Source: CAVTJL01 sp963752325 (GTDB taxonomy: Bacteria; Pseudomonadota; Alphaproteobacteria; Geminicoccales; Geminicoccaceae). From it: 64,000 nt of DNA. The translations under genes and the position numbers were made by a program. The stretch spans positions 806,001-870,000 of the forward strand of contig CAVVXU010000005.1 in assembly GCA_963752325.1 (NCBI GenBank). The letters run 5' to 3'. Below, piece after piece: positions 17,643 through 27,833 of the stretch. The stretch's first letter is position 1. Each line of letters opens with the position of its first letter. The notes beneath the pieces are model-generated. The model had not been told where the DNA came from, searched no databases, and saw only the letters and a list, made by a program, of their open reading frames with translations.

Positions 17643-19907
17643 TCAGCGAAGCTGGTCGAGCAGCGCCTGAGCCCGCGGGTCGATGGCCACGAGCTTCTCG
17701 GCCCATGCACGCGCCGCGGCCAGATCGCCGCGGTCGCGGTTGATCGTGACGAGGGCCACGAGCGTGTCGCGGTCGCCGGGATGCCTTGTTTGATTGGCCT
17801 CCAGCACGCGCAGCGCCTCCTCGCCCTGCCCGGTGGCGTTGAGGGCGATGGCGTAGACATAGGCGAAGCGCGCATCGTCGGGTGCCAGCTCGGTGGCGCG
17901 GCGCAGCTCCTGCACCGCCTCGGTCGTGCGCTGCTGCCGGACGAGGTTGAGCCCGAGCGCGTGGGCGAGCGTCGCGTCGCCTGGCGCGATGGCGATGGCA
18001 TCCCTGAGCACCCGCTCGCCATCGGCGTCGCGCCGCTCGCTGGCGTAGAGCGCTGCCAGATCGACATAGGCCGGGACGAAGTCGGGCCACAGCCCGATGG
18101 CATCCCGGAAGGTCTTTTCCGCCTCGGCGGGCTGGCCGCGGCGGGCGAAGAAGCTCGCGAGGTTGACGCGGCCCTCCGGCCGGTCGGCGTTGAGCTCCTG
18201 GGCCGCCACATAGTCGGCGGCCGCATGGTCGAACGACGCGCGGTCGGTCTCGGGGATCTGCGCCGCCGGCATGTCCGCCAGCAGCCCCACCGCCTCGACC
18301 CGCACGCCGCGGACCGGATCGCCCAGAAGCGGGCTCGCGAGCTGCCAGCGGGCCTGGATCGGCAGGAGCCCCAGCGAGCGGAGGGCTCCCAGGCGGACCA
18401 GCGGGTCCGGTGCCGCCAACCCCTGCTGGACGAGGGGCAGGCGGTCGGCGGTGAGGTAGGGGGCCAGGTCCTCGAGCGCCGTGGCCCGTGCGATCCCGGG
18501 CGTGGCGCCGGCCAGGAGCAGCCTCGCCAGGAGGTCGCCCGCATCGGGCTGCTGATGCCAGGCGGCGCTGAAGGCAGGCGTCCAGGTCTGAAAGCCCTTG
18601 CGCTCGGGCCCGTGCCAGCGGGTGATGGCAACGTCGGCCCAGGCGGCGCTCTTGTCGGTGTGGCAGTCGTTGCAGGTGTTGCTGACGCCGTAGCGCTCCG
18701 TCAGGTCCGGGCGCGGGATGCGAAAGCTGTGATCGTGGCGGACGTCGACCACCATGTAGGTGCGGGCCGGCATGTGGCAGGCGATGCAGCGGCTGCCGGG
18801 CGAGCCCGGCTCATGCCCGTGATGCGCCACCGCCGCGTATTTTTGCTCCTCGTGGCACTGGAAGCAGACGCCGTCGCCCTGGGCGTGGAGCTGGAGCGAG
18901 TGCGGGTCGTGGCAGTCGCTGCAGGTGACCCCCTTCGAGAACATCCTGCTCTGGCGGAAGGACTGGTAGTTGTAGACCTCGTCCACCATGACGCCGTCGG
19001 CCTCGAAGAGCCCGGGCTCGAGCAGGCTGGTCAGGTGCGTGTCGAGGAGTTGGTGGCCCGGCCGCCAGGGCTCGTGGATCTGCCCGCGGCGGCTGTGGCA
19101 CATGCCGCAGGTCTCGAGCTCGGTGGCGCTGGCGATGGGCGTGCTGCGGCGGGCGTTGCCCGTGACGGGATCGATCGTCCAGCTCATGCTCTTGTGCGCA
19201 TCGAAATGCACGGTGAGGCCGTCCTCCACGGGCTTGGCCTGGGACGGGGAGCCCTTGTAGCTGCCCGCCCAGGCGACATGCGCCGAGCCCGGCCCGTGAC
19301 AGGCCTCGCAGGCGACGTCGATCTCGGCCCAGCGCGTCTTGTAGGTGTCGGTCGCCGCATCGTAGCCCTTCACGAGATCGGTGGAGTGGCATTCGGCGCA
19401 CATGAAGTTCCAGACCTGGTCGCGGCCGGTCCAGTGGATGCTCTCGCCGGCGTGGACGTTCTGGCCGGGGTAGAGATGAAACCAGCGCTGGCCGCCCTCT
19501 TCCTTCGGCCGCGCATCCCAGGCGATGCCCAGCGCCTGCAGCCGACCGCCCGGGAAGACGATCAGATATTGCTGCAAGGGATAGACGCCGAAGGTGTAGC
19601 GGATCTCGAAGTCGGCGAGCTTGCCGTCCGGGCCGTCGGTCGTGACGAAGAAGCGGCCGTCGCGCCTGAAGAAGCGCGAGCGCACGGTGCCATAGACAAA
19701 GGTGGCGTCGTCGAAGTCGCCCAGCACCGTGGCAGGCGTCGCCTCCTGCATGGCGAGATCGTGATGCGAGCCGTGCCAGGCTCTGGTCTCGGCCTGGTGG
19801 CAGGAGGCGCAGGCTTGACTGCCTACGTAGGTCGGGGCGGGCGTGGTCGCCACAGCCGGCGGGGCGGCGAAAGCAAGGGCCAGAAGGATCGTCACGATGC
19901 GCAACAT
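17643..19907 (-). CDS. Octaheme c-type cytochrome with TPR domain
   Basis: 754 residues. Start at 19907 is chosen because it opens into the signal LRIVTILLALAFAAPPAVA; the frame remains open upstream but encodes Arg-rich nonsense. Eight CxxCH heme sites are visible in order: CASCH (from Cys33), CAECH, CEACH, CGMCH, CSDCH, CFQCH, CIACH, CNDCH, the layout of the cytochrome c554-like multiheme group. Then come a HEAT-like stretch (VRLGALRSLGLLP) and several TPRs (AEAEKTFRDAIGLWPDFVPA, AVQELRRATELAPDDARFAY). Periplasmic electron transfer is expected; the TPRs suggest a protein partner. No cytochrome maturation genes are in the window. Confidence 0.9.
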   Translation of the reverse strand: MLRIVTILLALAFAAPPAVATTPAPTYVGSQACASCHQAETRAWHGSHHDLAMQEATPATVLGDFDDATFVYGTVRSRFFRRDGRFFVTTDGPDGKLADFEIRYTFGVYPLQQYLIVFPGGRLQALGIAWDARPKEEGGQRWFHLYPGQNVHAGESIHWTGRDQVWNFMCAECHSTDLVKGYDAATDTYKTRWAEIDVACEACHGPGSAHVAWAGSYKGSPSQAKPVEDGLTVHFDAHKSMSWTIDPVTGNARRSTPIASATELETCGMCHSRRGQIHEPWRPGHQLLDTHLTSLLEPGLFEADGVMVDEVYNYQSFRQSRMFSKGVTCSDCHDPHSLQLHAQGDGVCFQCHEEQKYAAVAHHGHEPGSPGSRCIACHMPARTYMVVDVRHDHSFRIPRPDLTERYGVSNTCNDCHTDKSAAWADVAITRWHGPERKGFQTWTPAFSAAWHQQPDAGDLLARLLLAGATPGIARATALEDLAPYLTADRLPLVQQGLAAPDPLVRLGALRSLGLLPIQARWQLASPLLGDPVRGVRVEAVGLLADMPAAQIPETDRASFDHAAADYVAAQELNADRPEGRVNLASFFARRGQPAEAEKTFRDAIGLWPDFVPAYVDLAALYASERRDADGERVLRDAIAIAPGDATLAHALGLNLVRQQRTTEAVQELRRATELAPDDARFAYVYAIALNATGQGEEALRVLEANQTRHPGDRDTLVALVTINRDRGDLAAARAWAEKLVAIDPRAQALLDQLR

Positions 19908-20170
19908 CGGCGGCAGCCTAACAAGCTTCAGCCTGAGAGCCAGACGCGAGCGAGAGAAAAAGAGCCATGTGTGCCCAAGCAATCGACCCGGGCGACGTCG
20001 AGACATGCGCCCGGCCGGAGGCTTCACCTGAGGCCGGGCATGCGCTCGACGGAGACGCTGCCCTCGATCATCGCCAGCAGCAGGAGCCAGCCGGCGGGAT
20101 CGCCGGCGTCCTGATACAACGACCGCCACGGCCCCGGATCCGGCCCATGGTCAACTCACGGAGCGTCACG

Positions 20171-22835
20171 ATGTCGACCCGTCGCTTCCACAAGCTTGCC
20201 GCCTGCGGCATGGCCGTGGCGTTCTGCGCCCTGGCCGGTGCCGGCCTGCCCGCGCTCGCCGACGCGCCTCCCTCGACCACCATCGCCGTTCCGGAGACCT
20301 GGCCGCGGACCTTTGAGGTCAAGGACGCCAAGCTCCAGGTCTACCAGCCTCAGGTCGATAGCTGGCAGGGCAACGAGCTGCGCTTCCGCGCGGCGGTGGC
20401 GGCCACCCGGGAGGGATCGTCCGAGCCGACCTTCGGCGTGATCTGGGCCACCGCCCGGACCGAGGTCGATCCCCTGACGCGGCAGGTGACCCTCGCGGAC
20501 CTGCGGCTCACGCGGAGCCACTTCCCGACGCTCGCCGATGACGGCGCCGCCTACGAGCACGAGCTGCAGGCGGCACTGCCCAAGGGCAACCGGACGATCG
20601 ACCTCGACCGGCTGGAGGCGTCGCTCGCGGCCAACGGCAAGATCGAGACCCATTCCGTGAAGGTGGACAACAAGCCGCCCCGGATCATCGTGAGCCACGT
20701 GCCGGCCGTGCTGATCCCGATCGACGGCAAGCCGGTCATCCACAAGGTGCCGGGCACCTGGTTCGAGCGCGTCGTCAACAGCCAGGCGCTCATCATCCGG
20801 GAGCTCGGCCACAAGACCCTTTTCCTTCATCTGTACGACGGCTGGATGACGGCCGAGACGCTGAACGGGCCCTGGACCCGCACCAGCGCCCTGCCGCCCG
20901 GCGCAGACGAGCTGGCCCAGAATCTCGCCAAGTCCGGCAAGGTCGACCTTCTCGACGGCGGCCCCGCCAAGCCGTCGCTCGACCGCGGTGCGCCTGTGGT
21001 CCATGTGAGCGAGACGCCGACCGAGCTCGTCGTCTTCAAGGGCCAGCCCAACTTCCAGCCGGTGGGCACGACCGACCTGCTCTGGGCCGCCAACACCACC
21101 TCGTACGTGCTGTTCGATACCGGCGACAACCAGTTCTACATGCTGATCTCGGGCCGCTGGTTCCGCGCGGCCGACGCCGCGGGCCCCCTGCACTATGTGC
21201 CCAGCAACGAGCTTCCCGCGAGCTTCCGCGAGATCCCAACGAGCTCGCCCGCCGGGGTGGTGCTGGCCTCGGTCGCCGGAACGCCGCAGGCGCAGGAAAT
21301 GGCGATCGCGAACTCAGTCACCCGCACTGCCGACGTGCCCCGCTCGAAGGGTCCGGCCTTCACCGCGAGCTATAACGGGGAGCCGGAGCTCCGCCCGATC
21401 GCCGGCACGCCGCTCCACTACGTCGTCAACGCGCCCACCCCCGTCATCCAGGTCGACGCGCACACCTACTATGCGCTCAAGGACGGCGTGTGGTTCGTCG
21501 CGACCTCGGCCGAGGGGCCCTGGGTGGTCGCCACCTCGGTGCCGGAGGTGATCTACACGATCCCGCCGAGCTCGCCGCTCCACTACGTGACCTACGTCAA
21601 GATCTACGGCTCGACGCCCGAGGTCGTCTACGAGGGCTACACGCCCGGCTATCTCGGCACCGTCGAGGCCCCGGACGGCGTCGTGGTCTACGGCACCGGC
21701 TACGACTACCAGCCCTATGTCGGCAGCACCGTCTACTATCCGCCGCCCGTGACCTATGGCGTGCAGGCCCAGCCGGTCTACAACCCGGCCGTCGGCTGGG
21801 CCTATGGCGCAGCGCTCGGCCTGACGACGGCGGCCCTCGTCGACTCGTGGAACGACAACAACAACGACCACAACAACAACTACTATTATCACGACTATTA
21901 CGCGCCGGGCTATCACGGCTATCCCTGCTGCGGCTCGACCAGCGCCGACGTCTATGGGAGCTGGGCCCATGGAGCGACCTCGGGCAACGAGACCTGGTCG
22001 GTCGACTCCTCGGGCAAGGCGACCGAGAAATATTCCGGCAACTATACGAACTACGCGACCGGGACCACCGGCCACGTAGACCGCGCAGCGGAGCTACAAC
22101 CCTTACAATGGCAACCAGTCCGCGAGCACGAACCGCACCTTCAACACGCCCGAGGGCACGAGCGGCGACGTGCAGCGCAGCGCCACCTACAATCCGGAGG
22201 CCGGCAAGTCGTCCTACAGCGCCAGCGGCTCGGCTACCGGGCGGGAAGGCGGCACCGCCGAGGCTCAGCGCAACGACAGCTACGATGCCAAGACCGGCAC
22301 GAGCACCGAGCAAGGCAGCGCCTCGGCGACCGGGCCGGGCGGCGCCTCACGCGAGGCGTCCGGCTCGCACAGCTATGATGCGCAGACCGGGCAGTCGAGC
22401 GGCACGGCGGAGCGGACCAAGACGGCCGAGGGCGGCAGCTCGGTGAGCCACGAGGCGACCGGCTCGGACGGCTCGGTGAGCCACCAGACCACGGTGGACA
22501 ACGCCAAGACCGGCCAGAGCCACACCTACGATACGGGCGGCCATGCCCATGACTACTATGCAGGCTCGAACGGGAACGTGTATCGCCACGACAGCGGCGG
22601 CTGGCAGCAGCACAGTGCCGACGGCTGGCAGCACGCCTCCGGCGACAGCTCGTGGGCCGACCGCGAGCAGCAGGCGCGCAGCCAGGGCGGGCAGCGTGCC
22701 GACACCTTCTCGAGCGGCGGCTGGGCCAGCCGTTCCCGTGGCGGCGGCTGGGGCGACGACCGCTCCGGCGGCGGTGGCGGCGACAGGTTCGGCGGCGGCA
22801 GGTTCGGTGGGGGTGGCGGCTTCCGCCGCTGGTGA
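20171..22835 (+). CDS. Large secreted aromatic/GPW-repeat protein, copy 1 (frameshifted)
   Basis: About 888 residues if the frame is repaired. ATG 20171 follows CGGAG and opens into a signal peptide (LAACGMAVAFCALAGAGLPALA). The body has repeated W-x-GPW/GPL units (NGPWTRTSALP, AEGPWVVATSVPEVIYTIPP), Tyr-rich stretches and a YNPAVGWAYG segment; the tail is Ser/Thr/Gly-rich ending in GGGG runs. Between 22077 and 22092 one extra base shifts the frame; downstream the homologous text continues (SYNPYNGNQ, SWADREQQA). Similar proteins are sometimes labelled carbohydrate-binding family V/XII; that name rests on weak similarity. Tandem paralogue of the next gene. Confidence 0.75.
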
Positions 22836-22862
22836 CAGGAAATGCGGGGCGGGGGGTCGATC

Positions 22863-25430
22863 ATGGGCATGCGTGGCATCGTTCGGTTGGCGGCGTGCGG
22901 GGCGCTCGGGCTCCTGGCTGCTTGCGCCAATCAGGAGCAGCAATCCTTCACGCCGCCGCCGCAGACGGCGCTGCCAACAAACAGCAACCCGTGGCCGCGC
23001 ACCTACCAGCTGGCCGATGCCTCGCTCGCCGTCTACCAGCCGCAGGTCGAGAGCTGGCACGGCAACCGGCTCGACTTCCGCGCCGCTGTCGGCGCCACGC
23101 CCCAGGCCGGCGGCAACGAGGCTTTCGGCGTCATCTGGGGCACGGCCCGAACGCGCGTCGACCGCACGACGCGGATGGTCTCCCTCGAGGACCTGACGCT
23201 CACCCGCAGCAGCTTTCCGACGCTCGCCGACAACGGCGCCGCCTATCGGTCCGAGCTGCAGCAGAAGCTGCCGAGCTCGCCGCCGACCATAGCACTTGAC
23301 CGACTCGAGGCCTCGCTCGCAGCCTCGAGCGGCGTCCAGCCGCGAGGGGTGTCGGTCGACAACCGGCCGCCCCGGATCATCGTCAGCAACACGCCGGCGA
23401 TCCTCGTGCCGATCGACGGGCCGACGGTGTTGCGGCCGGTGCCGGACACCCCCTTCGCTCGCGTCATCAACACCCGCGCCCTGATCCTGCGGTCCGACGT
23501 CGGCAGCACCTACTACATGCATGTCTATGACGGCTGGCTGCAGGCCGCCGCGGTCGACGGCCCCTGGTCGCTCGCGACGTCCGTGCCGACGGGCGCCGAT
23601 CAGCTGGCGAAGCATCTCCGCGCCAACGGCGCGGTGGATCTCCTCGATGGCGGCAAGGGCTCGGCCAAACCCTCGCTCGCCACGCTGGTGCCCACGATCT
23701 TCGTCGCCCACGGACCGGCCGAGCTGATCCAGTTCCGCGGCCAGCCCGACCTGCAGGCGGTGAGCGGCACGCCGCTTCTCTGGGCCATCAACACGACGAG
23801 CGACGTGCTCCTCGATACGGACAGCAGCGACTACTATGTGCTGATCGCCGGGCGCTGGTACAGCAGCCGCTCACTCAGCGGGCCCTGGCACTACGTCGCC
23901 GGCGACGCGCTGCCGGCGAGCTTCCGGCGGATCCCCCCGAGCTCGCCCGCGGGCGTGGTGCTGGCCGCGGTGGCGGGCACACCGCAGGCGCGCGAGGCGC
24001 TGATCCAGAACACGATCCCGCAGACCGCGACGGTGCCGCTCGAGAGCGGGCCGAGCTTCGAGGCCTTCTATGATGGTGCCCCGCAGCTTCAGCCGATCCA
24101 GGGCACGCCACTCCACTTCGTCGTGAACTCGCCCACACCCATCATCCAGGTTAGCAAGAGCAGCTACTATGCGCTGCGCTCCGGCATCTGGTTCACCTCG
24201 ACCTCGCTTCAGGGCCCGTGGTCCGTCGCGACCTCGGTGCCCGACGTGATCTACACGATCCCACCCAGCTCGCGGCTCTACTATGTGACCTTCGTGCGGA
24301 TCTACGGCTCGACGACCGAGGTCGTCTACGAGGGCTACACGCCGGGCTATCTCGGCAGCGTGGCCTCGTCCGACGGGGTCGTCGTCTACGGCACCGGCTA
24401 CAGCTACGTGCCCTGGGTGGACACTTACTGGTACGCGCCACCCGAGACCTACGGCCTCGGCGCGACACCCGTCTACAATCCCGCCGTCGGCTGGGCATAT
24501 GGCTACGGGATGGGCCTGACGACGGCCTCCGTCGTCGATGGCTGGGGCGAGAGCGTCTACTACACCACGGACTATTACGGGAACAACTGCTGCGGCTCCA
24601 CCAAGCAGAACGTCTATGGCTCCTACGGCGACACCACGACCTCGGGCAAGGAGACCTGGTCCACCGACTCCTCGGGCAAGGAGACGACCAAATACTCGGG
24701 GAGCTACACCGACTACCGCACCGGTGGGACCGGCACGGTGCAGGCCAAGCAGACCTTCAACCCCTATAACGGCAACCAGTCGAGCAGCGTGGACCGCACG
24801 TTCGACACTGGAGGCGGCACGACCGGCGACGTCGACCGGAGCGGCAGCTACAATGCCGGGTCGGAGAAATCCACCTATAGCGCCAGCGGCTCGGCCACCG
24901 GCCCGGGCGGCGCCACGGCGAGCGGGCAGAGCAGCGCCAGCTACGACGCCAAGAACGGAACGGGATCCTATAGCGGCAGTCGCACCGCCACCGCCGCCGG
25001 CGGCAGCTCGATCACGACCGAGACCAGCGCCGCCACGGGCTCGGGCATCTCGCGCGAGGCGACGGTGGCGAACGCCAACACAGGCGAGAGCAGGACGTTC
25101 GGCGGCGGGTCCGATGCCAACAGCTATCTCGCCGGCGCGGACGGGAACGTCTACCGCAACCAGGGCGGCGGCTGGCAGAGCTTCGGCTCGGGCGGCTGGC
25201 AGGGCGCCTCGTCCGATACCTCCTGGGCGGACGGCGAGCAGCAGGCCCGCTCGGACGGCCAGAGCCGCTTCGACAGCTTCTCGAGCGGCGGCTGGGGCGA
25301 CCGGTCCGGCGGGGATGGCGGGGGTGGCGGGGGCGACCGCTTCGGTGGCGGCGGGTTCGGCGGTCGCTTCGGCGGCGGCGGCTTCGGCGATCGCGGGGGC
25401 TGGGGAGGCGGCGGGCATGGCCGGCGCTGA
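22863..25430 (+). CDS. Large aromatic/GPW-repeat lipoprotein, copy 2
   Basis: About 855 residues, intact. Starts near ATG 22863; the leader IVRLAACGALGLLAAC is a lipobox, whereas copy 1 has a cleavable signal, so the two paralogues probably reside differently. It shares the whole layout with copy 1: YQPQVESWHGNRLDFRAAV, PGYLGSVASSDGVVVYGTG, YNPAVGWAYGYG, then Ser/Gly repeats and a GGGGGDRFGGGGFGG tail. Repeat units suggest a beta-propeller-like or wall-associated surface protein; no catalytic motif was seen. It follows copy 1 by 27 bases. Confidence 0.8.
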   Translation: MGMRGIVRLAACGALGLLAACANQEQQSFTPPPQTALPTNSNPWPRTYQLADASLAVYQPQVESWHGNRLDFRAAVGATPQAGGNEAFGVIWGTARTRVDRTTRMVSLEDLTLTRSSFPTLADNGAAYRSELQQKLPSSPPTIALDRLEASLAASSGVQPRGVSVDNRPPRIIVSNTPAILVPIDGPTVLRPVPDTPFARVINTRALILRSDVGSTYYMHVYDGWLQAAAVDGPWSLATSVPTGADQLAKHLRANGAVDLLDGGKGSAKPSLATLVPTIFVAHGPAELIQFRGQPDLQAVSGTPLLWAINTTSDVLLDTDSSDYYVLIAGRWYSSRSLSGPWHYVAGDALPASFRRIPPSSPAGVVLAAVAGTPQAREALIQNTIPQTATVPLESGPSFEAFYDGAPQLQPIQGTPLHFVVNSPTPIIQVSKSSYYALRSGIWFTSTSLQGPWSVATSVPDVIYTIPPSSRLYYVTFVRIYGSTTEVVYEGYTPGYLGSVASSDGVVVYGTGYSYVPWVDTYWYAPPETYGLGATPVYNPAVGWAYGYGMGLTTASVVDGWGESVYYTTDYYGNNCCGSTKQNVYGSYGDTTTSGKETWSTDSSGKETTKYSGSYTDYRTGGTGTVQAKQTFNPYNGNQSSSVDRTFDTGGGTTGDVDRSGSYNAGSEKSTYSASGSATGPGGATASGQSSASYDAKNGTGSYSGSRTATAAGGSSITTETSAATGSGISREATVANANTGESRTFGGGSDANSYLAGADGNVYRNQGGGWQSFGSGGWQGASSDTSWADGEQQARSDGQSRFDSFSSGGWGDRSGGDGGGGGGDRFGGGGFGGRFGGGGFGDRGGWGGGGHGRR

Positions 25431-25804
25431 GCCGGCCGCAGCGCGAGCAAGGCCCTCCCGACGCCCCAACCCCCTCGGCGGGCGCGCCGCGCCCGACGAG
25501 CTGCAAAGATCCCGACGGGGCACGGCTCAGCTATGGGCGACAGATCTCCGCAAGCGACAGGCGCCGACGCGAAAAGTGGGACAGTTTGGCATCCTGACGG
25601 TTGAGTAAAGAACCATGAGGGGTCTATCGTCAGCTTTCGTTGTTCCGTGGGTTGGCTAGCGGGTCCTGCCTGATTTCGGCGGAGTCCCCTGTCTGTCACA
25701 TGGGCTGGTCACGATCGGACACGGGCGAGAGGGGACGGCTCGGCGGTTGGCGGCAGGCGGCGCCACCGCGGGGCCGACCGAACGAGCGAGACCGCAGGAC
25801 GCGC
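25431..25804. other. Intergenic region before MFS gene
   Basis: 374 bases without a supported gene. A patch near 25570-25620 is less GC-rich than its surroundings and ends in CTCATGG when read on the minus strand, with a 29-codon open frame there, but nothing was recognised. Confidence 0.5.
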
Positions 25805-27019
25805 ATGACCCGGACCTTGCGGATCCTCAAGGAGACACCCGCCAGTCGGACGCTGGCGCTGGTCTTCGGGCTGAACAGCTTCCTGCTGGCGAACCTCTTC
25901 GTCCGCCTGCCGGCCCTGCAGCATGCGCTCGCACTCTCGCCGGCCGAGATCGGGCTGGCGCTCAGCGGCCTTTCCGCAGGATCGATCCTCGCCATGCTGA
26001 CCGCCGGCCGCCTCGTCGCCCGCCTGGGCGCGTCGCGCCTCACCTGGGGCGCCGCCTTCCTGCTCTGCCTCGTGAGCCCGCTGCCGGCGCTGGCCGGCAA
26101 CGTGATCGAGCTCGCCGCGGCCCTGACGGTCCTGGGTCTCGTCAACGGCAGCGTGGCCGTCGCGATGAACGCCGCCGCCGCCATCGTCGAGGAGCGCCGC
26201 AAGCGGCCGGTGATGGCCTCGTTCCATGCCATGTTCAGCCTGGGCGGCATCGCCGGTGCCGGCACGGGCAGCGCGCTCGTGGCCCTCGGCCTCAGCCCCT
26301 CCTCCCATCTCCTGCTGCTCGCCGGCGCCACGGCGCTCCTCGTCCTGACGCGGCGCGGCACGCTGCCGGCGCGGGCGGCCGCCCTGCCCCGTGGCATCGA
26401 GCCCGGCGTGGCGCGCCCGCGCGGCCGCCTCGCGGTGCTGGCGGTCATCTGCCTCGCCACCATGCTCTGCGAGGGTGCCGCCTCCGACTGGAGCGCGCTT
26501 TATCTGGCACGCGAGCTGGGCGCCCCCCAGACCCTGGCGGCGATGGCCTATGTCTTCTATGCGACCGGCATGACGATCGGCCGGCTGCGCGGCGACACGC
26601 TCCGCGACCGGCTGGGCGACGCGGTCCTCGCCTCGGGCGGCGGTCTGCTGGCGGCCCTGGGCCTCGGCACCGCCCTCCTGGTGGGCATGGCGATCCCCGC
26701 CCTCCTGGGCTTCCTCTGCCTCGGGCTCGGCCTCTCGGGCATCGTGCCGATCATCTTCCGCAAGGCCACGGCGGTGCCCGGCGTGGCCCCGGCGACCGCG
26801 ATCTCGGCCGTGGCCAGCGTCGGCTTCGCCGGCTTCCTCGCCGGGCCGCCGCTGATCGGCCTTCTGGCCCAGCATATCGGGCTCACGGCCGCGCTCGCCA
26901 TCGTGCCGATCCTGGCGCTGGGCGTGGCCGCGGCGGGCCCGTGGGCCCTGGGCCGCGGCGTCGAGCCCCAGCCCCCCACCTCCCCGCCGGCCAAGCGGCT
27001 GGCCCAGGCGACCGCCTAG
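25805..27019 (+). CDS. MFS transporter
   Basis: 404 residues with about twelve hydrophobic segments, starting LALVFGLNSFLLANLFVRLP. The MFS-type loop between TM2 and TM3 reads GRLVARLGASRL, and a matching loop after the central region reads GRLRGDTLRDRLGDA. It resembles the YbjJ-like exporter subgroup of uncertain substrate. Start at 25805 is the first Met after an Arg-rich stretch, and the hydrophobic core begins 20 residues in. Single gene, no obvious partner. Confidence 0.88.
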   Translation: MTRTLRILKETPASRTLALVFGLNSFLLANLFVRLPALQHALALSPAEIGLALSGLSAGSILAMLTAGRLVARLGASRLTWGAAFLLCLVSPLPALAGNVIELAAALTVLGLVNGSVAVAMNAAAAIVEERRKRPVMASFHAMFSLGGIAGAGTGSALVALGLSPSSHLLLLAGATALLVLTRRGTLPARAAALPRGIEPGVARPRGRLAVLAVICLATMLCEGAASDWSALYLARELGAPQTLAAMAYVFYATGMTIGRLRGDTLRDRLGDAVLASGGGLLAALGLGTALLVGMAIPALLGFLCLGLGLSGIVPIIFRKATAVPGVAPATAISAVASVGFAGFLAGPPLIGLLAQHIGLTAALAIVPILALGVAAAGPWALGRGVEPQPPTSPPAKRLAQATA

Positions 27020-27037
27020 ACCCCCGCCGCCGCGGGA

Positions 27038-27238
27038 TCAGGAGGCCCGGCTCCCGAGCGACAGCCGCAGGCGACCCACCAGCCGGCGCGCCAGCCCGTC
27101 CGCCGCGATCAGCGAGGCGCCCAGCCGCCGGCGCGGCCCGGCCGCCGACAGCCCGCCGGAGGCCGCCGCGCGCAGCTGCGCCACCGCCTCGTGATAGTCG
27201 AGAACGATCATGTCCGGGATCCCAATGCTGGTCGACAC
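27038..27238 (-). CDS. Small hypothetical protein
   Basis: 66 residues from GTG 27238, preceded by GGGAGGTC. Sequence begins STSIGIPDMIVLDYHEAVAQ and ends basic (ARRLVGRLRLSLGSRAS). No family recognised. Convergent with the MFS gene. Kept because of the good ribosome site; could be spurious. Confidence 0.4.
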   Translation of the reverse strand: MSTSIGIPDMIVLDYHEAVAQLRAAASGGLSAAGPRRRLGASLIAADGLARRLVGRLRLSLGSRAS

Positions 27239-27348
27239 GCGACCTCCCGTGCCTACCCAGAACAGTTTGGAACGATACGAGCGTCCCTCCAAGCGCCTTC
27301 TCGGTCATTATTGCGTGAGAAGCCGCGGCGACGGACCCGCGGCTGCGG

Positions 27349-27822
27349 TCACGCGACGAGGGCGCCCACCCCCAGGCCCAGGCCGAAGACGCCGTGCGCG
27401 AGAAAGGCCAGAAGGCAGGCCTTGGCCGGATTGGGCGTCCTGCTGCCGAGCACGCCGTTGCCCATGGCCGGCATGAAGAAGAGCCAGGGCACGACGACGC
27501 TGAGGATGCCGAAGACGAGGCCATTCAACGGGCCGGGCTCGAGGCCCAGCCAGAAGCGGATCACCGCCACGTAGACGATGCCGTAGACGATCCCCACCGC
27601 ATAGTGGCCGATCCAGCCGATCGCCACCTCGTTCCTCGCCGCGGGCAGGGCCACGGCCGGGCCGGGAAAGAGCCTGCCCTGGCCGGCGCTGACGAACCAG
27701 CGCCCGACCAGCCCCCAATTGCCGGGCGGCACGCCCAGCGGGGGAAGCACGATCCGCTGCCAGACATCCATGAAGAGCGTGGCGACGACACCCGAGACGA
27801 CCATCTCGACCACAAGGCTCAT
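27349..27822 (-). CDS. DUF2938 family membrane protein
   Basis: 157 residues, four hydrophobic segments. The N-terminal VEMVVSGVVATLFMDVWQRI and the HYAVGIVYGIVYVAVIRFW and LSVVVPWLFFMPAMGNG segments are typical of DUF2938. Conserved GH and PxxxG residues are present. GAGGGG precedes ATG 27822, favouring it over 27837. Function unknown. It begins 12 bases after the minus-strand gene upstream ends. Confidence 0.85.
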   Translation of the reverse strand: MSLVVEMVVSGVVATLFMDVWQRIVLPPLGVPPGNWGLVGRWFVSAGQGRLFPGPAVALPAARNEVAIGWIGHYAVGIVYGIVYVAVIRFWLGLEPGPLNGLVFGILSVVVPWLFFMPAMGNGVLGSRTPNPAKACLLAFLAHGVFGLGLGVGALVA

Positions 27823-27833
27823 GACCGGCCCCC

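Noticed and set aside
17532..20114. Long plus-strand open frame opposite the octaheme cytochrome
   Set aside because: It is the high-GC antisense shadow of the cytochrome; composition is Arg/Gly/Ala/Val-rich without motifs, while the minus strand shows eight CxxCH sites and TPRs.
25570..25660. Possible IS21/IS66-type remnant (minus-strand MVLYSTVR)
   Set aside because: About 29 codons only and no further transposase features; could not be supported.
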